Positions 38,796 through 48,178 of a stretch of DNA of 64,000 nt are shown in pieces. This DNA comes from JAMXLO01 sp963818775. GTDB lineage: Bacteria; Pseudomonadota; Alphaproteobacteria; Acetobacterales; Acetobacteraceae. The notes beneath the pieces were generated by a model. The model was not told the origin of the DNA, did no database searches, and saw nothing but the letters and a program-made list of their open reading frames with translations. Both the position numbers and the translations under genes were made by a program. Each line of letters opens with the position of its first letter. Within the stretch, counting starts at the first letter, position 1. The stretch lies in contig CAWFUF010000003.1 in assembly GCA_963818775.1 (NCBI GenBank), forward strand, positions 1 through 64,000. Reading direction: 5' to 3'.

Positions 38796-39299
38796 ATGGC
38801 GGGTAGCGTCAACAAGGTGATTCTGGTCGGCAACATGGGCAAGGACCCGGAGGTGCGCACCACGCAGGATGGCTCCAAGATCGTCAACCTTACGCTGGCC
38901 ACCAGCGAGACCTGGAACGATCGCGCCTCAGGCGAGCGCAAGGAGCGAACCGAGTGGCATCGGGTGGTGATATTCAATGACCGGGTCGCCGACGTGGCCG
39001 AGCGGTTTCTAAAGAAGGGCGCCAAGATCTACGTCGAGGGATCGCTGCAGACGCGCAAGTGGACGGACCAGTCGGGCCAGGAACGGTATACCACGGAAGT
39101 GGTGATCGGCCGGTTCAACGGTCAATTGACCATGCTGGATACGCGCGGCAGCGCCGAAGCCGGAGCGGGCGAAGGCGGCGGCTATCGCAGCGAGCGCGCG
39201 CCGGCGCAGCGGGTCGCCCCTGCTGCTTCGCGTGGCGGCGGCGGGCCATCCTGGGAAGCGCCCAAGGGCGGCGATCTGGACGACGAAATCCCGTTCTGA
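38796..39299 (+). CDS. ssb: Single-stranded DNA-binding protein
   Basis: The 167-residue product has an N-terminal OB fold (VNKVILVGNMGKDPEVR, NLTLATSETW, TEWHRVVIFND, YVEGSLQTRKW). A Gly-rich linker and the protein-docking tip DDEIPF at the very end complete a normal SSB. It is divergent from uvrA, the classic arrangement, and shares its SOS-regulated spacer. Confidence 0.97.
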   Translation: MAGSVNKVILVGNMGKDPEVRTTQDGSKIVNLTLATSETWNDRASGERKERTEWHRVVIFNDRVADVAERFLKKGAKIYVEGSLQTRKWTDQSGQERYTTEVVIGRFNGQLTMLDTRGSAEAGAGEGGGYRSERAPAQRVAPAASRGGGGPSWEAPKGGDLDDEIPF

Positions 39300-39765
39300 C
39301 TCGCAGCTTCAGGTCTGATGTAAACTGAGCGAGCTGCCCGCTGCTTGCTTCCACCAGGTGGCGGCCGATCACCGACTGCGGCCACAAATTCGGCACTGTG
39401 TGTGGATTGCTTCGTCGTTGCGCTTCTAACAAGAAACCATGCAGACTGTGCCGCGCGCATCAAGGGAAGACGTGGATGGCCAACCTTCGCAGGCCGTGAC
39501 GAGTGCCGGTTTCGTCCAGCGCGGGTCCGCCGCCAGGTGGGTGTGGAACCCGCAATGACGGGGGTGAGATCCGGACACCGCAACTCGCCGACACGACGCA
39601 TTCCTTCGTCGGGAACCGACAGGTCGGCGCCCTCCGGATAGTTCGCGGCGCGCGCGGTTCGGGACTTCTCTGACAGGGACACGATGAGGATTGCGGGCGG
39701 CATGGTTGACAGCGCCGCCGACGCCGCTTGTCCTTCAGAGACTTACTCAGGAAACCGAGGGGCAT
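39300..39765. other. Intergenic region between ssb and the dehydroshikimate dehydratase gene
   Basis: No supported gene lies in these 466 bases. A repeat element is at 39463-39500. The region near 39660-39765 presumably contains the promoter of the next gene, with GAGGGG as ribosome binding site. Confidence 0.5.
39463..39500 (+). repeat. Hairpin repeat of the AAGACGTGGATG-ATGAC family, copy 3
   Basis: It reads AGGGAAGACGTGGATGGCC, then AACCTTCGCAGGCCGTGAC. GGCC near the middle can pair with GGCC near the end. It shares the AAGACGTGGATG core exactly with copy 2. Confidence 0.55.
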
Positions 39766-41646
39766 ATGAGCAGATCGGGCAGCCCGCTGCGGAAATGCAT
39801 TGCGACCGTGGCGCTCAGCGGCACCTTGCGTGACAAGCTGGAGGCTTGTGCCGCGGTCGGCTTTGACGGCGTCGAGATCATGGAATCCGATCTGCTGACG
39901 TTCGATGGTTCGCCCGCGGACGTGCGCCAGATTTGTGCCGACCTTGGCCTGACGATCGAGGTCTATCAGCCCTTCCGCGATTTCGAGGCAATGCCCGATC
40001 CGCAGCGTGCTCGAAATTTGGATCGTGCGGAACGCAAATTCGATGTCATGCAGGCTTTGGGCACCGATCTTGTGCTGGTGTGCAGCAACACGCAGTCGGC
40101 CGCGATCGATGATGACTCCCGCGCGGCGGCTGATCTGGCGGAGATGGCCGAGCGTGCGGGGCGGCGCGGGCTGCGGGTGGGATTTGAGGCGCTGAGTTGG
40201 GGTCGGCACGTCAATCTCTGGGGTCATGCATGGCGCATCGTGCAGCGGGCCGCTCATCCGGCGCTGGGCCTCATCGTGGATTCCTTCCATACGCTGGCAT
40301 TGGGCGACGACCCATCCGGTATCGCTCAGGTGCCAGCAGAGAAACTGTTCCTCGTCCAGATGGCGGATGCACCGAAGCTGTCCATGGACGTGTTGAGCTG
40401 GAGCCGCCATTTCCGCAATTTCCCTGGGCAGGGCGATCTGGACGTGGCCGGATTCATGCGGGCGGTGCTGGCCTCCGGTTACACCGGGCCGCTATCGCTC
40501 GAGGTCTTCAATGACGATTTCCGTGCCGCGCCCGGTCGGTTCGTCGCGCGAGACGGGCTTCGTTCACTCATCCTGACCGAGGCCGAAGCTCCGGGTGGTG
40601 CGGGCCTGCCCGCTGTCCCGGCTTTGAACGGTGTTGAGTTCCTGGAATTCGCCGTGGATGAGAATACTGGGCCGGAGCTGGTGAGCTTCCTGCAGACGCT
40701 GGGCTTCCACCATGCGGGAAGGCATCGGTCGAAAGCTGTCGATCTGTATCGCAACGGTGGTGTCAATCTGGTGCTGAACGCAGAGCAGGACAGTGCTGCG
40801 TCCGAGCACTTCCACCTGCACGGCCCATCAGTCTGCGCCATGGCAATACGGGTCGACGATGCCGCTCGCACGCTGGCCCGCGCAAACGTGCTGCTGTGTC
40901 CCGACTGGCAGGAGCCGCTTGGGATCGGAGAGCGGCGTATCCCCGCCGTACGCGCGCCAGACGGCACGTTGATCTATCTGGTGCAGACGGAATCCAGCGG
41001 GCGCAGCTTCTGGGACGATGATTTCGATTTGATTCCGGTCTCAGGCGAAGTGACACCTCTGCTTGGCATCGATCATGTGGTGCTGGCTTTGCCGGTCGGA
41101 CGTATGGCGTCCCACGTGTTGTTCTGGCGCGCCCTGTTCGGCCTGATGCCGCAACCGCAGTTGGATACCGCCGATCCATACGGGCTAGTGCACAGCCGCG
41201 CTTTGGTCAGTCCTGACGGCAAGCTACGCATGGTGCTGAATGCGTCGGAAGGCCGCGGGACGCTGACCGGTCGCTTTGTTTCGGCTTTCGCTGGGGCCGG
41301 CGTGCACCATGTCGCGCTCGCCACACCCGATATTTTGCGCACCGCGCACGAACTGGAGGTTCTGCATGCGCCGCTGCTGCCTATGCCGACCAACTACTAT
41401 GATGACCTTTCGGCGCGATGGGCGTTGGACGACGCAACGCTGAGCGAACTGCGAAAGCACGGCTTGCTCTACGACCGCGATGAAGCAGGGGAGTTCCGCC
41501 ACCTCTATACCGACACCTTCCATGATCGGTTCTTCTTTGAGGCTGTGCAGCGACAGGCCGGTTATTCCGGGTTCGGCGCTGCCAATGCGTCCGTCCGGAC
41601 TGCTGCACAAGCGCGACAGAGTCCTGGCGCAACGTACATGCTATGA
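39766..41646 (+). CDS. quiC: 3-dehydroshikimate dehydratase of the QuiC fusion type
   Basis: The 626-residue product has two parts. Residues 1 to about 280 form a TIM-barrel sugar-phosphate-isomerase-like domain (IATVALSGTLRDKLEACAAVGFDGVEIME; metal Glu/His region GLRVGFEALSWGRHVN; VDSFHTLALGD). Residues about 305-600 form an HPPD-like double VOC domain (LLGIDHVVLALP, GAGVHHVALATPDI, metal Glu in DRFFFEAVQRQ). This is the architecture of QuiC-type enzymes that turn 3-dehydroshikimate into protocatechuate in quinate/shikimate catabolism. A LigJ-type hydratase of the protocatechuate 4,5-pathway is at 52888. Confidence 0.88.
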   Translation: MSRSGSPLRKCIATVALSGTLRDKLEACAAVGFDGVEIMESDLLTFDGSPADVRQICADLGLTIEVYQPFRDFEAMPDPQRARNLDRAERKFDVMQALGTDLVLVCSNTQSAAIDDDSRAAADLAEMAERAGRRGLRVGFEALSWGRHVNLWGHAWRIVQRAAHPALGLIVDSFHTLALGDDPSGIAQVPAEKLFLVQMADAPKLSMDVLSWSRHFRNFPGQGDLDVAGFMRAVLASGYTGPLSLEVFNDDFRAAPGRFVARDGLRSLILTEAEAPGGAGLPAVPALNGVEFLEFAVDENTGPELVSFLQTLGFHHAGRHRSKAVDLYRNGGVNLVLNAEQDSAASEHFHLHGPSVCAMAIRVDDAARTLARANVLLCPDWQEPLGIGERRIPAVRAPDGTLIYLVQTESSGRSFWDDDFDLIPVSGEVTPLLGIDHVVLALPVGRMASHVLFWRALFGLMPQPQLDTADPYGLVHSRALVSPDGKLRMVLNASEGRGTLTGRFVSAFAGAGVHHVALATPDILRTAHELEVLHAPLLPMPTNYYDDLSARWALDDATLSELRKHGLLYDRDEAGEFRHLYTDTFHDRFFFEAVQRQAGYSGFGAANASVRTAAQARQSPGATYML

Positions 41647-42009
41647 TCGGGAGGCCCAGCGATGATGCGGGCTGCCGGGTGAAGGCATCAGTGGGATTAC
41701 CTATCGGTACACGCGATCCAAAACACCCGGAATGCGGCTGCCCGTCCAAATACAATGATGTCCAGGAGCGAGTTGGAACCAAGCCGATTGGCGCCATGAA
41801 CCGACACGCACGCCGCCTCGCCGATTGCTGTCAGGCCGGTGACGACAGCTTCAGGATCGCCGTTGCGCAGCGTAGGACCCAGTCCTTCATTGAACATGCC
41901 TGTCCTTCATGCGCAGGAAATGGGATTATGACGCACCGAGTGTCGATGTGCGGCGCGAGTTGCTTCGGGTACTGAAGCCGGGTGAGCCAAGGTGCAACAC
42001 TCTGATCGA
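41647..42009. other. Region without a supported gene
   Basis: About 360 bases follow the QuiC-type gene. Open frames exist but none has a credible start or composition. No hairpin with a T-run was noticed. Confidence 0.45.
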
Positions 42010-42288
42010 CTATTTCTCCACGGCTGCCCTCGGCCATGAGAAAAACAGACCGACATCCCCTGGCATTCCGCCTGGGTAGTTGATCATACGCGCCGAGAAC
42101 CCAAAGCCCCCTGACTGTAGGTTGTCCTTCCAATACGCATAAATCGTCAGAACGCCTTTTGGCAGAGTTGCCAGCCATACGGGCTCATGCACCTTGGCGT
42201 CTGTAGGTTCATTGATCGGTGGTTCGCCAGAGATGTTGATGGCGCGACCGCTATCGGTGCAGAAGCTGCTCGGGAAGGACGTGAACAT
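42010..42288 (-). CDS. Hypothetical small protein, possibly the 3' part of a frameshifted exported protein
   Basis: The 92-residue frame starts MFTSFPSSFCTDSGRAINIS and includes KVHEPVWLATLPKGVLTIYAY and MINYPGGMPGDVGLFFSWP, which look like a genuine folded domain. Immediately upstream in the neighbouring frame a typical signal peptide is encoded (SAAVITLRILALAATLIPRP, then EAIAA). The natural gene was probably an exported protein of about 130 residues, now shifted near 42300. I do not recognise the family. Confidence 0.45.
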   Translation of the reverse strand: MFTSFPSSFCTDSGRAINISGEPPINEPTDAKVHEPVWLATLPKGVLTIYAYWKDNLQSGGFGFSARMINYPGGMPGDVGLFFSWPRAAVEK

Positions 42289-42648
42289 CAGCGCGTTTTC
42301 GCCGCGATCGCCTCCTTCGGCCTGGGGATGAGCGTGGCAGCCAGAGCGAGTATTCGCAGCGTGATGACGGCGGCGGAGCGAATACCTAGCAAACGGAGTT
42401 TCTCGCAGCGCCATGATTTTCCCGCTTGGCAAAGAATATGTGCGACCGTGGAACTGCCAGTCGATCGGAGGATGGTCGCTGCTTTCAGACTATAATCACG
42501 CTCCTGTGATCTCTCCTGAATGAGTATCCGGCTTGCCATTCGGTTGATCCAGATCAACGCGCTCCATGCTGCCTTACGATAGGCATATCGGCACTTGCGT
42601 GATGTTCGGTTCAGCAAGTGTCTGCGCCGTCGAGATGGGAGAGACCGC

Positions 42649-44076
42649 TTGTCCAGATGGAGTTACCTGCTCGCCATACCGCTGGCGCTGGGACCTGTTG
42701 CGCCGGGTGTGTTCGCTCAGCAGGCCTCGCCCGCGCAGACCGCACCCGCACAGACGCAGCCCGCGGCACCGGCCTTTACGCAGGCTGAGCTCGAGCAGAT
42801 CCTGGCGCCGATCGCGCTATATCCCGATGATCTGCTGACCCAGATCCTGGTTGCCTCGACCTATCCGTTGGAAGTGGTGATGGCGAACCGCTGGCTTGCG
42901 CAGCCAGGCAACATGGACCTGAAGGGCGATGCACTGCTCAAGGCGCTCGATGGGCAGGACTGGGACGCAAGCGTGAAGTCGCTGGTACCCTTCCCGACCG
43001 TGCTGAAGATGATGAGCGATCAGCTCGACTGGACACAGAAGCTGGGTGACGCATTCCTGGCGCAGCAGAGCAACGTGTTTGCCGCGGTGCAGGCGCTGCG
43101 AGGCAGAGCGCAGGCGACGGGAACCTTGCAGAGCAACACGCAGCAGATCGTCACGCAGGACGTCTCGGCGATCGTTATCCAGCCGGCGCAGGCCGACACG
43201 GTGTACGTGCCCGCCTACAATCCGACCGTCGTCTACGGCACATGGCCCTACCCGTCCTATCCGCCCGCCTACTATCCGCCGCCGGCTGGCTATTACCTCG
43301 GATCGGCGTTGGCGACGGGGCTTGCCTTCGGGACTGGTGTCGCGATCACCGGCGCGCTCTGGGGCTGGGGAAGACCGAACTGGGGAGCGGGCAACGTCAA
43401 TGTCAACGTGAACCGGTTCAACAGTATCAATGCCAACAGCGTCAACGCCAACCGGTTGAGCAATCGTGCAGTCAGTTCCAACACATGGCAGCATAACGCG
43501 GACCACCGGCGAGGCGTCGGCTATACCAATCCTCAGGTCAGGCAGCAGTATCGGCCGAATTCGGCTGGCAATGCGGCGACGCGTGACGCGTTCCGCGGGC
43601 GTACTCCGTCGGGGACGACGGGCTTGGGGCAGGCAGGGCAGCGCACCGTCGCCGGCGGGAATCTGTCAAACGCCTCAAGGCCGAACGCGGCAGGCTCGCG
43701 CAACCTGCAAGGAAATCTGGCAAACCCATCGCGATCGAACGCAGCAGGCTCGCGCAACCCGCCAGGCAATCTGGCCAACGCATCGAGGCCGAACGCCGGC
43801 GGTGGCGGCTCGAATTTCCAGGGCAGACCGGCGAACACGTCACGGCCCAATCCGGCTGGGGCGGGCAATGCGCAAGCCAGGCTGCAGAACGTCCAGCGGC
43901 CGAGCGGTGGACGAGGCGCCCCTGCGTTCAACGGCGTGGGCCACGGAGCGGCGACACGCGCTCAGTCAGCGCAGGGTCATGCCAGCCGTGCAGGGGCAGC
44001 TCACGGCGGTGGCGTGGCTCGCGGTGGCGGTGGCGCTCGTGCGGGTGGTGGAGCAGCCAGAGGAGGACGTCGCTGA
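42649..44076 (+). CDS. Exported DUF3300 protein
   Basis: The 475-residue product starts with TTG behind GGGAGAGACCGC, giving the signal peptide LLAIPLALGPVAPGVFAQQ. The DUF3300 core follows: TQAELEQILAPIALYPDDLLTQILVAS, then NRWLAQ, DWDASVKSLVPFPTVL, and DTVYVPAYNPTVVYG. A hydrophobic stretch and a 200-residue Asn/Gly/Arg-rich low-complexity tail with tandem repeats complete it. DUF3300 proteins are periplasmic or outer-envelope proteins of unknown function, often encoded with DUF2950. The stop overlaps the next start by one base. Confidence 0.88.
   Translation: MSRWSYLLAIPLALGPVAPGVFAQQASPAQTAPAQTQPAAPAFTQAELEQILAPIALYPDDLLTQILVASTYPLEVVMANRWLAQPGNMDLKGDALLKALDGQDWDASVKSLVPFPTVLKMMSDQLDWTQKLGDAFLAQQSNVFAAVQALRGRAQATGTLQSNTQQIVTQDVSAIVIQPAQADTVYVPAYNPTVVYGTWPYPSYPPAYYPPPAGYYLGSALATGLAFGTGVAITGALWGWGRPNWGAGNVNVNVNRFNSINANSVNANRLSNRAVSSNTWQHNADHRRGVGYTNPQVRQQYRPNSAGNAATRDAFRGRTPSGTTGLGQAGQRTVAGGNLSNASRPNAAGSRNLQGNLANPSRSNAAGSRNPPGNLANASRPNAGGGGSNFQGRPANTSRPNPAGAGNAQARLQNVQRPSGGRGAPAFNGVGHGAATRAQSAQGHASRAGAAHGGGVARGGGGARAGGGAARGGRR
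43657..43880 (+). repeat. Degenerate tandem repeat inside the DUF3300 gene
   Basis: The protein segment cycles through GNLSNASRPNAAGSRN, GNLANPSRSNAAGSRN, GNLANASRPNAGGGGSN and GRPANTSRPNPAGAGN. The repeat unit is about 48-54 bases with four to five copies. Such tracts vary in copy number between strains. Confidence 0.75.
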
Positions 44077-45032
44077 TGCAACCACGCTTTTTCAAGTCCT
44101 GGTTCGGCGCCATCCTGCTCGCGTTGCCGCTGCTTGCCGCAGCTCCGCGGGGCGCCATGTCGGAGCAGTTCGCCTCGCCGGATGCGGCGGTAGACTCATT
44201 GGTCGCAACCGTGCGTGCCCACGATGTGGCGCAACTGCGCAATCTGTTCGGGGAAGCCGGCCTGCGGGATGTTAGCGCGGGTGATCCGGTCGCCAACGAG
44301 ACGCAGAGGGAAAAATTCATTGCGGCATATAACGCCAAGCACGCGATCGATGTGAAGGGCGACACGGCGACGCTGTCGATTGGCGCGGACGACTGGCCGT
44401 TTCCGATCCCGCTGAAGCACGAGGCGCAAGGCTGGTCCTTCGACGTGGCGGCCGGCCGCGAGGAAATCCTCGATCGCCGCATCGGCGCCGACGAGCTGTA
44501 TACACAGCAGGTCATGCTCGCCTATGTCGATGTGCAGAACGAATATTTTGAAAGCCTGCACGATGGCGGCAAGGTGCACGTCTACGCGCAGCATCTGCTG
44601 AGCAGCCCTGGCAAGCAGGATGGGCTCTATTGGCCGACCGAGGAGGGGCAGCCGCAAAGTCCACTCGGAGCGCTGATCGCCGAGGCGCACGCCGCTGGCT
44701 ACCACCCCGGCGAGAACGTCGAGCCGCAGCCTTTCCACGGCTATTACTTCCACATTCTGGCGGGCCAGGGTCCGCACGCACCGGGTGGTGCCTACAATTA
44801 CGTGGCGAACGGACTGATGATCGGCGGTTTCGGGCTCGTTGCGTGGCCGGCGCACTGGGGCAACACCGGGGTGATGACGTTCGTCGTGAACCAGGACGGT
44901 GAAATCTATGAAAAGGATCTCGGGCCGACGACAGCGGCGGTCGCCAAGGCAATGACCCGGTTTGATGTTGACACAACGTGGCAAAAGGTCGGCGCGCCGG
45001 CGCCGATTGCCGGGGAGACAGACGAAGACTGA
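44076..45032 (+). CDS. Exported DUF2950 protein
   Basis: The 318-residue product has a signal peptide (FFKSWFGAILLALPLLAAA) and the DUF2950 body. The family words are FASPDAAVDSLVATVRAHD, WPFPIPLKHEAQGWSFD, GREEILDRRIGADEL, VDVQNEYFE, DGLYWPTEEGQPQSPLG, FHGYYFHILAGQGP and YEKDLGP. The ATG overlaps the DUF3300 stop, so the two are translationally coupled. The role is unknown. Confidence 0.9.
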   Translation: MQPRFFKSWFGAILLALPLLAAAPRGAMSEQFASPDAAVDSLVATVRAHDVAQLRNLFGEAGLRDVSAGDPVANETQREKFIAAYNAKHAIDVKGDTATLSIGADDWPFPIPLKHEAQGWSFDVAAGREEILDRRIGADELYTQQVMLAYVDVQNEYFESLHDGGKVHVYAQHLLSSPGKQDGLYWPTEEGQPQSPLGALIAEAHAAGYHPGENVEPQPFHGYYFHILAGQGPHAPGGAYNYVANGLMIGGFGLVAWPAHWGNTGVMTFVVNQDGEIYEKDLGPTTAAVAKAMTRFDVDTTWQKVGAPAPIAGETDED

Positions 45033-45128
45033 ACGAACCCGGATGAGCAGCGTCACTGAAAGGCCGCGGTACGGTTCTGACAGAGGGTTACAGCATCACT
45101 CGTCGAGCACCCATGGGGTCGGATCAGA

Positions 45129-45980
45129 ATGGCGGCATTGATTCATCTCATGTTGAAGGCGAGCATCGTGCTTACCGTGTTCGCTATCGGACTGAGCACG
45201 AGGCCACAGGACGTGGCGTACGTCATCCGCAGGCCCGGACTGCTGCTGAAGTCGCTGCTGTCGATCAACGTCGTGATGCCAGTGTTCGCGGCGTCCGTTA
45301 TCGCCGTCACCCACCTGGATTCTGTCGTTCAGATCGCGTTGATCTCGCTGTCGGTTTCGCCCATTCCGCCCATGCTCCCGAAGAAGGCGCTGAATGCGGC
45401 CGGCGATGCATCATACGCCATTGGCCTGCTCGTGGTGGCGGCGCTGCTTGCGATCGCAATCGTGCCACTGTCAGTCCGCTTGATGGGCTGGGCTTTTGGC
45501 CGGCAGGCGGAAATCTCGCGCACGGAAGTCGCATTAATTCTGGCGGCCAACGTGCTCGCGCCGTTGGGCGCCGGCCTCCTTGTCCATCATGCCGCGCGCC
45601 AATTCTCCGAGCGGATTGCGAGGCCGCTTTCGCTGCTTGCGTCGATCCTCCTGGTGGCCTGCATCCCTCCCATATTGTTCACTGCGACGCCGGCTATCCT
45701 GTCCTTGATAGGCAACGGTACCCTGATCGCGATCGTCGCATTCATCCTCGTTGGACTCGCAGCCGGCCATCTGTTTGGCGGTCCTGATCCGGCGAACCGA
45801 GCCGTTCTGGCGCTGACGACTTCATCGCGCCATCCTGGCGTTGCTGCCGCCATTGCCAGCGCCAATTTTCCGCAACAGAAGCTCGTGCTGCCCGCGATAC
45901 TGCTTTATTTGCTGGTGAACGTGCTCATATCAATTTGGTACAAGAAGCTGCTTGGACGCCAGCACGCGACGATCCGTTGA
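45129..45980 (+). CDS. Bile acid:Na+ symporter (BASS)-family transporter
   Basis: The 283-residue product has nine to ten hydrophobic segments. It includes the BASS-type motif ISLSVSPIPPMLPKKALNAAGDASYAIGL and the later ALTTSSRHPGVAAAIASANFP, which correspond to the crossover region. BASS proteins import or export organic anions. Alternative assignment to the related arsenite (ACR3) or pantoate-type group cannot be excluded. It is 96 bases after the DUF2950 gene with its own start. Confidence 0.82.
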   Translation: MAALIHLMLKASIVLTVFAIGLSTRPQDVAYVIRRPGLLLKSLLSINVVMPVFAASVIAVTHLDSVVQIALISLSVSPIPPMLPKKALNAAGDASYAIGLLVVAALLAIAIVPLSVRLMGWAFGRQAEISRTEVALILAANVLAPLGAGLLVHHAARQFSERIARPLSLLASILLVACIPPILFTATPAILSLIGNGTLIAIVAFILVGLAAGHLFGGPDPANRAVLALTTSSRHPGVAAAIASANFPQQKLVLPAILLYLLVNVLISIWYKKLLGRQHATIR

Positions 45981-46028
45981 GAAGCGCTGCTGCCCATCGG
46001 CGTCGCCTCCCAACCTATCGCAGTGCGT

Positions 46029-46469
46029 CTATCCCGCGCAGGTCTTGTTGTCCGCCGGACGAAAGCCACCCGTCTTGGCGGCCTGCTCCGACATGTATTC
46101 GCCTTGTTTGGTCTTTCCGTACCAACGGCTGCCGGAGCAGTGATACACCTTGCTGTCGGTATTCACCCAGACCTGTCCAACACCGCCGCCAGGCTTCGCG
46201 GTCGCGACCGACTGGTTCTTCGTCGGTGAGAGGGCGGTGTTCGCGCCGGCCGCCGGCGTGGCTGCTGCTGCATTTGTATTCCAGGCCTTTACCCCGCCAT
46301 GACCTGAGCAGGCGCCCCTCTTTGAATTGCCAGAGAATGAAGTTCCATCCTTGCAGGTTGCGGCGAGGGTTGCGGGTGTGCCGGGCGAGGACGTCTGACT
46401 GTGCGCCTGGAAGCCCAGCGCAAAGACGACGCCAACGGCGACAAGAACCGATCTTGCATAATTGTTCAT
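46029..46469 (-). CDS. Secreted DUF3761-like protein with YYGKT-type C-terminal module
   Basis: The 146-residue product starts MNNYARSVLVAVGVVFALGF behind AAAGGAATACAC. After the signal peptide comes a DUF3761-type segment (CKDGTSFSGNSKRGACSGHGG), an Ala/Thr linker, and a C-terminal module (VWVNTDSKVYHCSGSRWYGKTKQGEYMSE cut by rules of thumb at about residue 95). The same module type ends the protein at 6689-7021. The longer open frame to 46691 lacks a ribosome binding site. Confidence 0.82.
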   Translation of the reverse strand: MNNYARSVLVAVGVVFALGFQAHSQTSSPGTPATLAATCKDGTSFSGNSKRGACSGHGGVKAWNTNAAAATPAAGANTALSPTKNQSVATAKPGGGVGQVWVNTDSKVYHCSGSRWYGKTKQGEYMSEQAAKTGGFRPADNKTCAG

Positions 46470-46611
46470 GTGTATTCCTTTCGGTAGTGTCATAGCCATC
46501 GCCCAGACGCTCGCTTTTGGCGTGCGCATTGCAGGCCTGTGGCTTCTGCTACGAATTTGGCGCGCAGGTTCTTCGTCCGCCGCGCCCTGTTGCGATCCCG
46601 GATGCGATCGG

Positions 46612-47028
46612 CTAACGCGCGCCGCTGTTGAAGAACCGGGAGACGAGGGAGGAGAGGTCAGGAATGGCGTCCGGCGCCGGGACCTGCCCACCAGGTGTCA
46701 CATGGTCCACTGCGTGCGGAAGCGCCTCAGCCAAGACTGCACACATCTTTTCCGGCGTCGTCCCTGCCTGGGTTGACCACGCGTTGATCTGTTCGGGGGA
46801 GAATACCTTGCCAATCTGGTCGGCGGAGACGGGCTGGTTTTCGCCGGTGGAGACCCACGACTGCGCATTGCTGCCCAGGCCGGCGGCCTCGAAGCGGGAG
46901 ACGACAGAGGCGACGCCGCCTCCGTTGGCCGCCAGCAACTGTTGCAAAATGCCGGCGATCGCCGCCGGTTGGCCTGCCTGCTGACCACCCATCATGTTGC
47001 CAAGTATCTGGCCGATAAAACCACTCAT
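46612..47028 (-). CDS. YidB/DUF937-family protein
   Basis: The 138-residue product starts MSGFIGQILGNMMGG behind GGAGAACGTCACG. Family words are LQQLLAANGGGVASVVSRFEAAGLG, SWVSTGENQPVSADQI and WSTQAGTTPEKMCAVLAEALPHAVD. YidB proteins are small, soluble and uncharacterised. It stands alone between two intergenic stretches. Confidence 0.88.
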   Translation of the reverse strand: MSGFIGQILGNMMGGQQAGQPAAIAGILQQLLAANGGGVASVVSRFEAAGLGSNAQSWVSTGENQPVSADQIGKVFSPEQINAWSTQAGTTPEKMCAVLAEALPHAVDHVTPGGQVPAPDAIPDLSSLVSRFFNSGAR

Positions 47029-47971
47029 CGTGACGTTCTCCTTCTCGTCCAGCCGGGGCTTGGACAATTGTCGGGCTCGTCGTGTGCGGACACGGCCGGC
47101 GAGTTTTCGGTCGGAGGACGGTGCGCGCGGCGAACTAGTCGTTAACAATTGACTTAAAATCAAGCACTAAGCCGTCCGCTGGCGATCAGGTCGCGAGGAA
47201 GTGTTGGATGACAGGCCGCAAATGACGCTTTTGGGGTCACTGTCGTCGTGAATGGGCCTCAGGCGACGAAGCCCTCCCATGCGGTCGCGAGAGATAGGGT
47301 CGTTCGTCCGCCGGTGCGGGCCCTGGTTGACAATCCCGCCGGCGAGAAATTTCTTGTCGAGGCGGCCGATCGTCAGCAGAGAAATGCGTGCCTGGCCCAT
47401 TCGGGCGGGCCGGGCACAAGTTGGGTTTCGGAAACAACCGGCAGTGCTGCCGGCCGGGGCTTTATGTCTGCATTTCGCGTCCCGATTCTACAGCGAGGAC
47501 GTTGAAACTTCGTGCGCCAGCACTCTTTCAGATTGAGTTTTGAGTTGGCCAATTGTCGAGATGATGCGGCGATGCTCGTAGGGACGCGTTTAGGTGCCTG
47601 AGCAGCGGTCGAGTTACAATCGTATACACGATGATCGCAAATGTCCTGTCGGTAAGGAATGGTAGGGCTGGTTGCAGCATGGGCCCCTCTGCCCACCCGC
47701 GGTGCACTTTGCGGCTCAGTTGAGCTCGGTGTTCAACGGGATCGCCGGAATGAGAGCCACCACAATTCGTCTGTCCGGTTGAGGCACGCTGCATCGGGGA
47801 GATCTTGACATGACCGAGGCGGATATGCGCCGTGATCCTGACATTGGCCTGTGCAGTCGGCATCGCCGCTTGCTCAATTACGACCGCGGGCAACAGCTCT
47901 GCATCGAACACCAGGCCGAACCAAAGGGGCAAGTTTTCGAACTGCGGCGGCGGAGGCGGGGATACTGACAC
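47029..47971. other. Long intergenic stretch without a supported gene
   Basis: The 940 bases upstream of the YidB gene carry open frames on both strands, the longest being leftward from 48046 to 47528, but composition is irregular and no start or motif is convincing. No repeat, tRNA or terminator was recognised. Confidence 0.45.
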
Positions 47972-48118
47972 GTGACTTACGCCATAATGCTCGCCGCTTT
48001 GCTTACACTGGCCGGATGCACCACACCAAACCAGCCGAGTGTGCATGCCGGACGGACGTTCGTTCCGGCGGTTGGATCGGATGGCGGTGGCGGGGGTGGC
48101 AGCGGAGGCGGCATGTAG
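47972..48118 (+). CDS. Tiny lipoprotein with poly-Gly tail (48 aa)
   Basis: It starts with GTG: MTYAIMLAALLTLAGCTTPN. The lipobox LAGC is clear, with Cys16 as lipidation site. The mature part is only 33 residues and ends in a Gly/Ser tail (DGGGGGGSGGGM). Similar very short Gly-tailed lipoproteins occur next to envelope genes in Acetobacteraceae. The function is unknown. An ATG six codons in is an alternative start. Confidence 0.6.
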   Translation: MTYAIMLAALLTLAGCTTPNQPSVHAGRTFVPAVGSDGGGGGGSGGGM

Positions 48119-48178
48119 GGTTCGCCCCGACAGCGTGCGCCCCGACCGGTTGCGCGTCAGCGACGAATATGAGCGAAA

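Noticed and set aside
47528..48046. A 172-codon leftward open frame
   Set aside because: Irregular composition, no ribosome binding site, no motif; a small lipoprotein gene on the plus strand overlaps its upstream end.
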